A program made the position numbers and the translations under genes. 64,000 nt of DNA, taken from the NCBI RefSeq assembly GCF_023824315.1, contig NZ_CP098732.1, positions 1,860,001 to 1,924,000 of the forward strand. Reading direction: 5' to 3'. The notes under the pieces were generated by a model. It did no database searches. It had not been told where the DNA came from and saw only the letters and a program-made list of their open reading frames with translations. Positions 52,431 through 60,899 of this stretch are shown here, one piece after another. The stretch is from Acinetobacter tibetensis (GTDB lineage Bacteria; Pseudomonadota; Gammaproteobacteria; Pseudomonadales; Moraxellaceae). Numbering within the stretch: the stretch's first letter is position 1; each line of letters begins with the position of its first letter.

Positions 52431-55400
52431 TTACATACCTTTTTTGAGTCGCTCTAGTTCGTTCATAAATGCGTTCATATCGACTTGAGATGACTCATCC
52501 CCTGAGACTTCTACTGTTTTTCCACCAATTGACAGGTTGTAGGTGACTGTCTTGGCAGATGGTTGCTCAACGGTAGAAGTTGGTACCGCCACATTGACTT
52601 CAGGCGCTAAAGCATTTACAGATGCGCTCTTGGTACCGGACTTTGCGGATCCTTGACCTGACATATATCGCGCCAAGAGCTCTTCTACTTTCTTGGTACC
52701 GAATGCTGAGGTTTGCCCCTGAGCTATTAGTTTTTCAAATGCCTTGGCATTGTAATCACCATATAGACCACCCGTGTTTCTCGCATCACGCGCCTTATTC
52801 TTGTCAATCTCTAAGCCTTGATTCAGAATATTTTTAGCGAGTTTTGCAGCCTCAGCTTCGTCGTAACCCATGCTGGTGAGTTTAGATTGAATATCGGAAA
52901 CGTTATAAGTCGTAAAGTCAGCACCCACGCGCTGCGTCTTATTCTCTTTCTCGGCCTTGGATCGAGCATCCATCATCTCGTTCCATGCCTCGATTGAGCT
53001 TTTGGCTTCTTCACGAACTGCTCGTCCCATCTCACGGTAAGCACTAATAGCACTACCTGAGACCCGCTGAGAATGGCTTTCCACAGCTCTATTCATTTCA
53101 TCATAAGTCTGTACAACCACATTCCCTGTTTCATCAACCTCAACATTCAACCCAGACTGGGCCGCTTTAGCTTTAGCTGCCGATATGGTTACTTGATCCC
53201 CAGAAGCAACTGCAGCTTGCATTGTCCTTTCATAAGCTTGTTTCAATTGATCAGCAGTAGCCTTACCACTTGATTGAATCGTATTGAAATCTGCTAAGGC
53301 AGACTGGGCGGCAAGTTTAAGTTGCTCCTTGGTTTTAATACCTAAGCGCTCAAAAGCTTGCTCGACTAGATCTAAATCATCGGGTAATTGCTGAGTAACA
53401 CGGCGAATTGCCTCCACACCAAGTTCCACTTGCTTAGTAGAAAAAACACCCTGTTTCTCAAACTCTAAAAGTTTAGCTTTAGCTGCATCCACCTCAGCGG
53501 GATTCTTAGCGGTTTCCAGCCATTTAACCCAAGCCAAATACGTTGCCTCACCCGCCTCCTTACCTTTAACACCCATCAACTCTAGGCTTTTTGCAAAACC
53601 ATCAAGCGATGTTTGCTTAGAAGAAAATCCATCTGAAACACGATTCAAGATATTATCTAAATCCAGACCTAAGGCATTGGCTGCCTTACGCCCTGCCGCC
53701 AACCTTCCCTCCAAGGAGGCAATAGACTCAACACTGATTGTCATCGCACTAACGATGGCCTTGCCAGTGCTATCAAACTCAACCTTTAAGCCTTGAGTAG
53801 CAAGTTGAGCATTCAGAACTTTCAGTTGAGCCATACCTGCGGCATCTGCGGTTTTAATGGTCGCAGTTGCTACTGCTTGAGCCGCTTGGATTTTAGCATC
53901 AGTGATTTTCTGACTTTCGACCTGATAGGCTTTTTCCTTGGCATCAAGTTCAGCTAACCCCTTAACAGCAAGATCAATAGATGCTTGGTTACCAGACTTA
54001 CGAGCATCAAATAATTGCTGCTCTAATCGAAGACGCTCATCACTGATAGCCTTGTAATCAGCTTTATGTTTTTCCTCTTGTAACTTGAGGTCATTGAGCA
54101 TTTTCTGATTATCTGCAACACGCTCAGCATTTTTCTCTGCCTCGGTTTTACGCATGTCCTCTATAGCGGACACGGCGGCAGATTTTGTTTCTAAGGCTAA
54201 CCTTTTTGCTTCCGCTGCATTCTTTTCCGCCTGTGCAAACAAGCGATCTGAAGCGTCCTGGGCTTGTTTGGCTAGAGTATCAAACCCAAGAAAGCTCAAA
54301 GCTTTTGACTGAAGCGCAGATAAACCTCCAGATAGGAATTGCAGCCCTGATAACAGCAGTTTTAGACCTATATTTAATCCAGTTGCCGCATCTGAAACTA
54401 CGCCAAGCGCAACCCTAAAGACATTAAACAGAGTTGTTAATCCACTTACATCATCTTGACCACTAAGCAATGCACTAAATAATGGGGAAACAGCATTTAA
54501 GACTGATGTGAATGCACTCCAACCAGTTTCAGCAATACCAGCAAAACTTGCGACAAGATTCTTAACGGTTTTATAGGTCTCGGCCAGAGTGGTTTTAATT
54601 GCTTCAATAGTAGAAGGATCTAATTCAGCCAGCTTACTACCAAACCAGTTAAAACCTTCTCCAACGTCATCAAAAAAGGCTTTGATAATGCCGAGATTGT
54701 CAGCAATAGCTGATAAAGCGTTAGCAGCGGCAGCCGATGAACCGCTTGCTTGATCCATCTCGCCAATCAAGATCTGCCAAGAAGTGGCAATCTTTTGCAA
54801 CGCATTGGAAATCGTTGTTGGGAACTGGTTGTATGTTTCTTGGATTGAGGTGGATTGAGACTGAATAGCCTTGATGACACGCTCTGATGAAAGCTCTCCA
54901 TTCTCAGCCATCTTTCGGAGTTCACCAGTGGTGACTCCCAACCCCTTAGCTAATGCTTCTGCCAATCCATAGCCGTTTTCCATGATGGAGTTAAACTCTT
55001 CACCACGAAGCACACCACCCTGCATAGCTTGAATAAATTGCTGTACAGCCGCTTCACTTGCTTGAGCTGATCCACCACCAATTTGAATCGCCTGAGTAAC
55101 AGTCTTGGTTAAATCCAAAGCTTGTTGCTGAGACATCCCCATGTCTTTACCAATCGTATTGATACGAGTGAATAGACTGCCTGTGGCCTCAAGACTTGAA
55201 TTGGTCATCAAAGCAACTTGATGGACACCAGCCATTGCCTGATTAAAATTTCCACCCTCTCGGGTAGCAATATTGATTCGTGTTGAAAGGTTTGTGTAGC
55301 TATCGGCCGCTTGAGCTAATTCATTAACCCCTAAACCAACACCTAGGGCCGCCATCGCACCAGCAAGTGCATTTACAGCGAATTTTGCCCCATTCATTCC

Positions 55401-55460
55401 TTGATTGAAGCCTGTGGTATTGGCCAATAAGTTCAAGTTGAAATCTAAACTGCCAGCCAT
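52431..55460 (-). CDS. Tape measure protein
   Basis: The 1009-residue protein has the tape-measure domain at the N-terminus (FNQGMNGAKFAVNALAGAMA, LMTNSSLEATGSLFTRINTI, QFIQAMQGGVLRGEEFNSIM, NGELSSERVIKAIQSQ). Hydrophobic helices lie near residues 350-380 and long coiled coils (EEKHKADYKAISDERLRLEQ and similar) in the middle. Tape measures set siphovirus tail length at roughly 0.15 nm per residue, which gives about 150 nm here. It lies between the chaperone/DUF4124 genes and the tail-tip genes. GGAG lies 8 nt before the ATG. Confidence 0.92.
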   Translation of the reverse strand: MAGSLDFNLNLLANTTGFNQGMNGAKFAVNALAGAMAALGVGLGVNELAQAADSYTNLSTRINIATREGGNFNQAMAGVHQVALMTNSSLEATGSLFTRINTIGKDMGMSQQQALDLTKTVTQAIQIGGGSAQASEAAVQQFIQAMQGGVLRGEEFNSIMENGYGLAEALAKGLGVTTGELRKMAENGELSSERVIKAIQSQSTSIQETYNQFPTTISNALQKIATSWQILIGEMDQASGSSAAAANALSAIADNLGIIKAFFDDVGEGFNWFGSKLAELDPSTIEAIKTTLAETYKTVKNLVASFAGIAETGWSAFTSVLNAVSPLFSALLSGQDDVSGLTTLFNVFRVALGVVSDAATGLNIGLKLLLSGLQFLSGGLSALQSKALSFLGFDTLAKQAQDASDRLFAQAEKNAAEAKRLALETKSAAVSAIEDMRKTEAEKNAERVADNQKMLNDLKLQEEKHKADYKAISDERLRLEQQLFDARKSGNQASIDLAVKGLAELDAKEKAYQVESQKITDAKIQAAQAVATATIKTADAAGMAQLKVLNAQLATQGLKVEFDSTGKAIVSAMTISVESIASLEGRLAAGRKAANALGLDLDNILNRVSDGFSSKQTSLDGFAKSLELMGVKGKEAGEATYLAWVKWLETAKNPAEVDAAKAKLLEFEKQGVFSTKQVELGVEAIRRVTQQLPDDLDLVEQAFERLGIKTKEQLKLAAQSALADFNTIQSSGKATADQLKQAYERTMQAAVASGDQVTISAAKAKAAQSGLNVEVDETGNVVVQTYDEMNRAVESHSQRVSGSAISAYREMGRAVREEAKSSIEAWNEMMDARSKAEKENKTQRVGADFTTYNVSDIQSKLTSMGYDEAEAAKLAKNILNQGLEIDKNKARDARNTGGLYGDYNAKAFEKLIAQGQTSAFGTKKVEELLARYMSGQGSAKSGTKSASVNALAPEVNVAVPTSTVEQPSAKTVTYNLSIGGKTVEVSGDESSQVDMNAFMNELERLKKGM

Positions 55461-55479
55461 TTACATTACTCCAGACAAT

Positions 55480-55504
55480 AAAAAACCCCGCAATTGCGGG
55501 GTTT
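55480..55504 (-). terminator. Stem-loop before the tape measure gene
   Basis: AAACCCCGCAA and TTGCGGGGTTT form a perfect 22-nt palindrome, followed on the minus strand by T6 and ATTGTCTGGAG, which runs into the Shine-Dalgarno of the tape measure gene. It would cut transcription into the tail genes unless read through. Confidence 0.8.
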
Positions 55505-55649
55505 GGTGTTCGAGACAAAATCCTTGGTGTCTGCACCCACCATCAATTTAAAAGTTAATTTTTTCCAGACATGAATATTCTTTGCGTTTTACGCAACTAT
55601 ATAAAAGGGGTGAATTTTAAACGCAACCTGTTTTTATGTTTCGGGTGCT

Positions 55650-56057
55650 TTAATCTTGCATCGAAGTTAACACCCCATTAGTAAAGTATAGATAGCGACT
55701 TTGACCTTTATACATGTGGTAGACCCATTGCTCACTTACACCATTCACATTTGTGGTTTTATTTACCTTATCTGGGTAGCCCCAAGTTGACTTTTCGGCT
55801 TGCTGAGACGACATTCCAATTCTAGGTTCAACTCTTGCCGCCCAATCTGCTTGTTGCTGTCTGTAAGCCTGTTCACGTGCTATTTCCTTAGCTTTGGCAG
55901 CATTAACTTTATCCTGAAGCTCTTTGCTACCAGCACAAGGCTTTCCTTGATAAACAGTTTTTCCGCTCACGGTGCAAGTATAGATCTCAGTAGCATTGGT
56001 AGATTGTAAGGCCAGCAGAGAAACAATAACCGAAGCTAAAATTATAAGTTTTTTCAT
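55650..56057 (-). CDS. DUF4124-type exported protein in the tail operon
   Basis: A signal peptide (MKKLIILASVIVSLLALQSTNA) is followed by a DUF4124-like N-terminus, EIYTCTVSGKTVYQGKPCAG, with the Cys pair and the YxG pattern. Then come a charged helix (KVNAAKAKEIAREQAYRQQQ), the PRIGMSSQQAEKSTWGYPDK segment, and a small beta domain (QWVYHMYKGQSRYLYFTNGV). DUF4124 proteins are periplasmic, of unknown role. It sits between chaperone and tape measure genes, where no virion part is expected, with its own strong GGGGGG ribosome site. Probably a moron. Confidence 0.75.
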   Translation of the reverse strand: MKKLIILASVIVSLLALQSTNATEIYTCTVSGKTVYQGKPCAGSKELQDKVNAAKAKEIAREQAYRQQQADWAARVEPRIGMSSQQAEKSTWGYPDKVNKTTNVNGVSEQWVYHMYKGQSRYLYFTNGVLTSMQD

Positions 56058-56091
56058 AAATCCCCCCCTTATTGTGAGATCTAGTCTATTT

Positions 56092-56685
56092 TTATTCTTT
56101 TAATTCATCAACAAAACTTTTAAATTGCTTCGCTGCCGCATGATGCGCCATGCGAATGATATTGGATTGAGTAGCAATATTCTGCTTTTCACGTTTCACT
56201 ACAGCTTCAGAGTAAAGCTTAAATGCTCCATAGGTCATATTCATGATACTTTCGTGGCTATGACCATTCGATATGAGTAGTTGGAATGAATCAAACCAAG
56301 TCGACCCATGATCGTTTGTTTCGGTACGCTTTTTGCGGCGTTTTGATTTCTGCTCTTTATCGACGAAATACGACTGATTGGCTTTTAGGCCTGTTTGCAG
56401 TAGTTGAATAAATACATCCTGATCTTCTGCCGTTTTCAAAATCGCTTGATGATCAAGATCAGTAATAAGCTGAAGCATCACTACACATTCAATCAAATGC
56501 TTCTGCATCAATTTATTGAGAATTTCATCTGAATAATCACTCACATTGCCAAGTGCACTCTTGATCGGATCAGCAGCACCCACCCATAAATCAAACTGAC
56601 TCATGGTAATTTGCCGAACCTCAAGTGAGACATCATCTATCTCAAGGTTTAAGCTACGGTTCGCTGCAATAAAGAAATCATTCAT
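56092..56685 (-). CDS. Probable tail assembly chaperone
   Basis: The 197-residue helical protein (SLNLEIDDVSLEVRQITMSQ, LIECVVMLQLITDLDHQAIL, SMSFYGAFKLYSEAV-like region near residue 155) contains a very basic stretch KEQKSKRRKKRTE. It lies between the tail tube and tape measure genes, the position of the lambda gpG/gpGT chaperones. No slippery site was confirmed near its end. Assignment is by place and helical pattern. Confidence 0.55.
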   Translation of the reverse strand: MNDFFIAANRSLNLEIDDVSLEVRQITMSQFDLWVGAADPIKSALGNVSDYSDEILNKLMQKHLIECVVMLQLITDLDHQAILKTAEDQDVFIQLLQTGLKANQSYFVDKEQKSKRRKKRTETNDHGSTWFDSFQLLISNGHSHESIMNMTYGAFKLYSEAVVKREKQNIATQSNIIRMAHHAAAKQFKSFVDELKE

Positions 56686-56700
56686 GATGGAATCCTAAAA

Positions 56701-56747
56701 CAGGCACAAAAAAAAGACGCTCATGCGCCTGGTATTCTTTGTGCCTG
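56701..56747 (-). terminator. Long stem-loop before the chaperone gene
   Basis: The outer arms CAGGCACAAA (56701-56710) and TTTGTGCCTG (56738-56747) are perfect 10-bp complements. An inner CGC-TCATG-CG stem carries a T8 run on the minus strand. It lies just after the tail tube gene (stop 56755) and about 16 nt before the chaperone ATG. Confidence 0.65.
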
Positions 56748-56754
56748 TAAAACA

Positions 56755-57498
56755 TTAAGTGGTAACTGAGAAGCGATCGATGTGACCAAAGATGCTCAGT
56801 TCTGCATCATTGGCCTTGGCGATATCAGCCAGACACTCACCTTCGATGCTATAACTAGCAAAGTCTTCATTAATTAAGTCAAACTCGGTATCTGGTGAAA
56901 GTTCAAGACGCCACAATGTTACTGCAACCTTGTCACCCTGATAGGTATCCACCCCCTTAAAGAAGAAGCGGTATTCACCACCCACGTTGTCAGCAATCGT
57001 AGTTCGTGCAATTGCTCCAGAACTACCAGACCACTTCACGTCAGTAATCGCTTCGTTAAAAATCACCGTCCCAAACGCTTCATCCAGAGTGTACTTATCT
57101 GCCGTGATTACAGCATCAGCAGGCCCTTTAAATGTAACAGATGTGAGGTTTCGCACTTCAAGATCAATCATCTCACCAGCGATAACTGCACCAATGGATT
57201 TATCTGTAATAGTTGAAGCTGCAACTTCAATTGATTTACCGCTCATAATCATTGCAAGGTTTTCTTTAGTCACCTCTTCCAACGTACCACTAATCGAAAC
57301 ACCTGTTTGTTTGCGCAGCACAGCGTCTTTAGCACGCATACCTGTTTTCGATTCATAATGATCGGTTGACTCAGAACTAATTTGAATTTGAAGCTCAGGT
57401 GAGCTTCCAACAGGCAGTAATGCCGCAGGCTGACCATTAATCATCTTTGCTAGAAACATTTCCCCTTGCAAGGAAATTAAATCAGGTTTATTCGCCAT
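56755..57498 (-). CDS. Major tail tube protein
   Basis: The 247-residue protein (LISLQGEMFLAKMINGQPAA, ESTDHYESKTGMRAKDAVLR, VSISGTLEEVTKENLAMIMS, SYSIEGECLADIAKANDAEL) has the sequence pattern of phage tail tube proteins of the lambda gpV/HK97 type, with a C-terminal ISIFGHID-like strand. It polymerises around the tape measure. Upstream it overlaps the 65-residue gene by 11 bp. Confidence 0.75.
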   Translation of the reverse strand: MANKPDLISLQGEMFLAKMINGQPAALLPVGSSPELQIQISSESTDHYESKTGMRAKDAVLRKQTGVSISGTLEEVTKENLAMIMSGKSIEVAASTITDKSIGAVIAGEMIDLEVRNLTSVTFKGPADAVITADKYTLDEAFGTVIFNEAITDVKWSGSSGAIARTTIADNVGGEYRFFFKGVDTYQGDKVAVTLWRLELSPDTEFDLINEDFASYSIEGECLADIAKANDAELSIFGHIDRFSVTT

Positions 57499-57676
57499 CA
57501 GCTTTTACCTCTTTTACTGTTTTGGTTTGTACAACAAGCTTAGACTCAGAAGCTTCCTTCACTTCTTCAATCACACCTCGCTGCAGTAAGTCTTGGATCT
57601 GTACAGTGGTTAATCCACCAACAATATCTCCAGAGCGAAAACGCCCTACGGGCTTTAGTGCCTTATATGTTTTCAT
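57488..57676 (-). CDS. Small connector-region protein with RFRSGDIVGGL motif
   Basis: From the ATG at 57676 the 62-residue protein starts MKTYKALKPVGRFRSGDIVG and continues GLTTVQIQDLLQRGVIEEV before an acidic tail. The segment RFRSGDIVGGLTTVQIQDLL is closely similar to HFRPGQEITGLEAKQLQALL in the gene at 59072-59428, so the two share a small domain. It lies between the tail-terminator-like and tail tube genes. Role unknown. Confidence 0.6.
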   Translation of the reverse strand: MKTYKALKPVGRFRSGDIVGGLTTVQIQDLLQRGVIEEVKEASESKLVVQTKTVKEVKADGE

Positions 57677-57678
57677 AA

Positions 57679-58119
57679 TCACCACGATTTCATCATTTGG
57701 GATTCAAATAAAAATGGAAAGTACGCAAATCCTGCTGCTGATCCAACTTGGACGCCTGCATTTACTCGATCAAAAGGCCGATAGCCTGCAATGTTGGGAT
57801 CAAAGCCCTGCATTTTTGCTAATATTTCACGTATGAAAGGGTCAGCAATTTTTCTAATATTTGATGTCTCTTCAAGCTGAGCAGATGCATCTTGTACAGC
57901 TAAAACAACCAACCATTGTTGTGTAATAGGTGTAGATCGACCACGACCCGCACTTTCACCCACTTGGTCACCGACATAAATCACGTTCAGTGAGGGTGAT
58001 ACATTAATCACTTGAAGCATGTCATCGACGCTAAAAGGTGTATTGATTGCCAAAATGCCTTCAATATCTTTTAATCGTTCAACAATCGCAGGCTCAAGCG
58101 CAAAATATTCACTTTGCAT
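57679..58119 (-). CDS. Tail terminator-like protein (Mu gp37/DUF1834-like)
   Basis: The 146-residue protein (FALEPAIVERLKDIEGILAI, LNVIYVGDQVGESAGRGRST, QQWLVVLAVQDASAQLEETS, YFPFLFESQ) matches the length and order of the Mu gp37/DUF1834 family that caps the tail tube. It overlaps the gpG-like gene by 11 bp. Similarity judged by pattern, not search. Confidence 0.65.
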   Translation of the reverse strand: MQSEYFALEPAIVERLKDIEGILAINTPFSVDDMLQVINVSPSLNVIYVGDQVGESAGRGRSTPITQQWLVVLAVQDASAQLEETSNIRKIADPFIREILAKMQGFDPNIAGYRPFDRVNAGVQVGSAAGFAYFPFLFESQMMKSW

Positions 58120-58612
58120 TCATTAATAACTCCAGTAGATGCTCTTCAATTTCAAACAAGACCTCTTGAGAGTCATCAACAGACATACCCAAAAATGGAC
58201 GTGCAGGGATAATTACGCTCTGAACCTGTGCCCACCCACCCATGGTTGTTTTAAACTTTAAGTACTTGCCAGATTTGGCTCTAATCGTTGCACCGAAATG
58301 CATGACTGGAGCATAGAAGACATTAGTACCCACAATGACACGCTTACCACCATCAAGCACGGTGTACTTAATTGAGTTGTACAATCGACTTGTATCACGC
58401 AAAGTTGTTCCACCTTGCATTTTTGCACGCCATGATTTCTGCCAAGGCTTATCATCCGTGCCAATACCTGTGTTAATACGCTGTTTTGTATTATGTTCAA
58501 GTATTGAGCCGATGTTGTGCATTAACTTTGAGTGATCGCCTGCCTCCTTTAAAACCCGATTCAACCATTTTGTGATCTTTTCCTGACCGTGGAATTGAAT
58601 AGAATCAGCCAT
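58109..58612 (-). CDS. Phage virion morphogenesis protein (Mu gpG-like)
   Basis: The 167-residue protein contains HNIGSILEHNTKQRINTGIG, DDKPWQKSWRAKMQGGTTLR, DTSRLYNSIKYTVLDGGKRV, YAPVMHFGATI and PARPFLGMSVDDSQEVLFEI, the conserved layout of the Phage_tail_S/virion morphogenesis family. It is needed for head-tail joining or tail completion in P2 and Mu. It lies 2 bp after the DUF1320 gene. Confidence 0.85.
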   Translation of the reverse strand: MADSIQFHGQEKITKWLNRVLKEAGDHSKLMHNIGSILEHNTKQRINTGIGTDDKPWQKSWRAKMQGGTTLRDTSRLYNSIKYTVLDGGKRVIVGTNVFYAPVMHFGATIRAKSGKYLKFKTTMGGWAQVQSVIIPARPFLGMSVDDSQEVLFEIEEHLLELLMNAK

Positions 58613-58614
58613 AA

Positions 58615-59064
58615 CTAAATACTCGGCATGTTATTCAGAATCGAGTCACCAAATACACCACCTGTGTAGGTCGTACCAATTGGCACTGTTGAAGGTTGTT
58701 GTTTCGGCGGATCAGGTAGGATTTCGTTTGTTACAGCATCCTTAATTAATAAAGATGCCTTATTATTCGCAATAAGTTTTAAGAACGCTATTGCGTCCTC
58801 ATAACGCTGCCGAACTTCATCCGAGGCTCTGGACTTCCAAAGTTTGTATCGCGCAATGTCACATACTAAGCGCTTGAGGTTCTGCGGTGTTTCAGCGAGT
58901 GGGAGTGAATAACGCACAGCAATATAGCCATCAACTTCTTCACTTGCATCTTGAAGCGTAGCATCGACACTCATTGAGTTTTCTGCCTGAATACTCGCTT
59001 CAAGTTGCTTTATTTCACGCTCACCAAAACGCAGAACCAAATCATTACGGTCTGCATACCCCAT
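58615..59064 (-). CDS. DUF1320 protein (Mu gp36-like head completion)
   Basis: The 149-residue protein begins MGYADRNDLVLRFGEREIKQ, and has DATLQDASEEVDGYIAVRYS, LPLAETPQNLKRLVCDIARY and SDEVRQRYEDAIAFLKLIAN. This is the signature of Mu gp36/DUF1320, a head-tail connector component. The gene order agrees with the Mu-type head region. The C-terminal tail is low in complexity (DPPKQQPSTVPIG). Confidence 0.88.
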   Translation of the reverse strand: MGYADRNDLVLRFGEREIKQLEASIQAENSMSVDATLQDASEEVDGYIAVRYSLPLAETPQNLKRLVCDIARYKLWKSRASDEVRQRYEDAIAFLKLIANNKASLLIKDAVTNEILPDPPKQQPSTVPIGTTYTGGVFGDSILNNMPSI

Positions 59065-59071
59065 GAATCAC

Positions 59072-59428
59072 CTATTTGGTTTCAGTGGCGGCTTTCTTAG
59101 CCTCGGCAGTAGCCTTTTTCAAAGCAGCTTCTGAGGCATTCAGGGATTTTTCAAGACCTTCCACCTTCGCTTTCAGCTCTGTGTTTTCTTGTTCAGCCTT
59201 GTCTTTAGCTTCAATCAGCTTAAGTTCATTCGCTTTCAGCTCTGCAACCTCAGCAGCAAGATTTGCCAACTGTGCTGCGGTACCATCCGCCTTAGGTTCC
59301 TCAGGCTCTTGATATTCTTCAATAGCCCCAGTTGCTAAAAGGGCCTGAAGTTGTTTAGCTTCAAGCCCTGTAATTTCTTGTCCCGGTCTAAAATGACCAA
59401 TGGACTGTTTTGTAATGTACTTCGTCAT
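59072..59428 (-). CDS. Head-region protein with coiled coil and shared N-terminal motif
   Basis: The 118-residue protein starts MTKYITKQSIGHFRPGQEIT and GLEAKQLQALLATGAIEEYQ, homologous to the 57488 gene, and then forms a long coiled coil (AELKANELKLIEAKDKAEQE, LKAKVEGLEKSLNASEAALK) with an Ala/Lys end. The N-terminal part has the place and size of the FluMu gp35-like protein next to gp36 (58615). Role unknown; head completion is likely from context. Confidence 0.6.
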   Translation of the reverse strand: MTKYITKQSIGHFRPGQEITGLEAKQLQALLATGAIEEYQEPEEPKADGTAAQLANLAAEVAELKANELKLIEAKDKAEQENTELKAKVEGLEKSLNASEAALKKATAEAKKAATETK

Positions 59429-59438
59429 TATTTATTCC

Positions 59439-60512
59439 TTATACAAAGCCACGACCACCAACAAGACCATTCTTGTTGTTAGGAATTGCCAGAGGTGAAG
59501 ACTCCGCTAACATCTCAATGCTAGATGGATTCTTTTTCTGATCCTGAGTTAAGAAAAACTCTAGTGCCTGACCAAATGCTTCAAGGTTTTGAATAGCGCA
59601 GTGAGCAATCCAACCATTAGCATCATTAATCATCCCGAAAAAGTCCTCTGGAATGAATCGACCTGCTGCACCATCCATACTGTGCTGAACGTCATAAGTC
59701 CAGATTTCAATGTTATCGACCACGCCACGGAACTGTGCTTTGTCTTTATGATCGAAAGTAGGTGCAAGTGGAACGCTGATTCCAGCGTATGGCGCAACAA
59801 ATTTAGCAACGAAAGCAGCATCCTGTTTCATTGCATTGAATACTTTTGAGCTTGTTAAAATCATATTTGGAGATGAACCACCATGCTCGATGGATAAATC
59901 AATCATCGCCTGCATATCGTCTAACACTTTCGCTCCTGATTGCCCCCATTTGATTAATGGAGAGAAATTACAAGCAGGATTACGGCGGTAGTCCACTTCA
60001 TATTTTGGAAAGTCTGCTGAAGCGAATGTGGTTTTTCCATAAAGAAGAACATCACGGGCAATCAGCAATTTTCGATTTTCAATAGACTGGCGTAGGTATA
60101 GTGCCTTCTGCGCCTGGTCAATCAATAGTAAGTCAGCATCAGAAAGACGATTTGAACCTGTGGCAATCACACCAAACTTACGCAACTGCGTTACCAAAGC
60201 AGCATTTTGAACGTCCGCAGGCGTTACAGTTACCATTGGCTTGAGGTAAGCAGGCTTAACAAATTGTACTTCACCTGATTCTTCAACTTTAATTGGTCGA
60301 GCACCAACATTTGGCGTAACAAATGGCGCAAGCGGAGTGGCTGTGTTTAATTCACCAACTGGTACCTGTTTTTTGTTGTAAGACACACGTTGCGGGAAGA
60401 AACGGTCCATTAACCAAGTGTCTACCTTCTGAGTGGTATCAGTTAACAATACCAACTGAGGTACATCTAAAAGCTCTACAGGAGCTTCCTGAAACGTAAA
60501 AATTTGACCCAT
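59439..60512 (-). CDS. Major capsid protein (lambda gpE family)
   Basis: The 357-residue protein matches the Phage_cap_E family: FFPQRVSYNKKQVPVGELNT, LAPFVTPNVGARPIKVEESG, YLKPMVTVTPADVQNAALVT, DLLLIDQAQKALYLRQSIEN, and in the C-terminal part PNMILTSSKVFNAMKQDAAF and WIAHCAIQNLEAFGQALEFF. It follows the decoration protein by 3 bp, as in lambda D-E. Confidence 0.9.
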   Translation of the reverse strand: MGQIFTFQEAPVELLDVPQLVLLTDTTQKVDTWLMDRFFPQRVSYNKKQVPVGELNTATPLAPFVTPNVGARPIKVEESGEVQFVKPAYLKPMVTVTPADVQNAALVTQLRKFGVIATGSNRLSDADLLLIDQAQKALYLRQSIENRKLLIARDVLLYGKTTFASADFPKYEVDYRRNPACNFSPLIKWGQSGAKVLDDMQAMIDLSIEHGGSSPNMILTSSKVFNAMKQDAAFVAKFVAPYAGISVPLAPTFDHKDKAQFRGVVDNIEIWTYDVQHSMDGAAGRFIPEDFFGMINDANGWIAHCAIQNLEAFGQALEFFLTQDQKKNPSSIEMLAESSPLAIPNNKNGLVGGRGFV

Positions 60513-60515
60513 CTT

Positions 60516-60899
60516 TTATTTCCCCACTACTTTACGTAGTTCAATTTTGTTAATTAGACCCTGTGCACGAACCGCATCAATTTGATCAGAAGCGAGCTTC
60601 ACACCATTGACAGTGACAACAGATACATCGAAAGGACCTTGTGTATAAATTGGCATTTCAAGATTATTGGCTGCATGATAGGTGGACTGAGCTGCTGTAA
60701 AATCCTCAACAGCAATTGCATTCCAAGTACCGACTACGCCACCTGTAACCGATGGATGAGTTGCTACGTTGGAGGCATCTACATAAAGAAGATCACCGCG
60801 TTTATAGACTGTATTGGTGGTTACTTTGGCATTTTCTGTACGAACACCATTTCCAACAACCAACTGCTCAGAAGTGATCGTTTGAGTAATTGTTCCCAT
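60516..60899 (-). CDS. Head decoration protein (lambda gpD-like)
   Basis: The 127-residue protein MGTITQTITSEQLVVGNGVR... has the arrangement of Phage_HDPD decoration proteins: GDLLYVDASNVATHPSVTGG, VVGTWNAIAVEDFTAAQSTY, and QIDAVRAQGLINKIELRKVV. It stabilises the expanded capsid. It overlaps the protease/scaffold gene by 1 bp. Confidence 0.8.
   Translation of the reverse strand: MGTITQTITSEQLVVGNGVRTENAKVTTNTVYKRGDLLYVDASNVATHPSVTGGVVGTWNAIAVEDFTAAQSTYHAANNLEMPIYTQGPFDVSVVTVNGVKLASDQIDAVRAQGLINKIELRKVVGK

Noticed and set aside
56092..56685. Programmed frameshift in the tail chaperone (gpG/gpGT type)
   Set aside because: No convincing slippery heptamer with a second overlapping frame was found before the stop.
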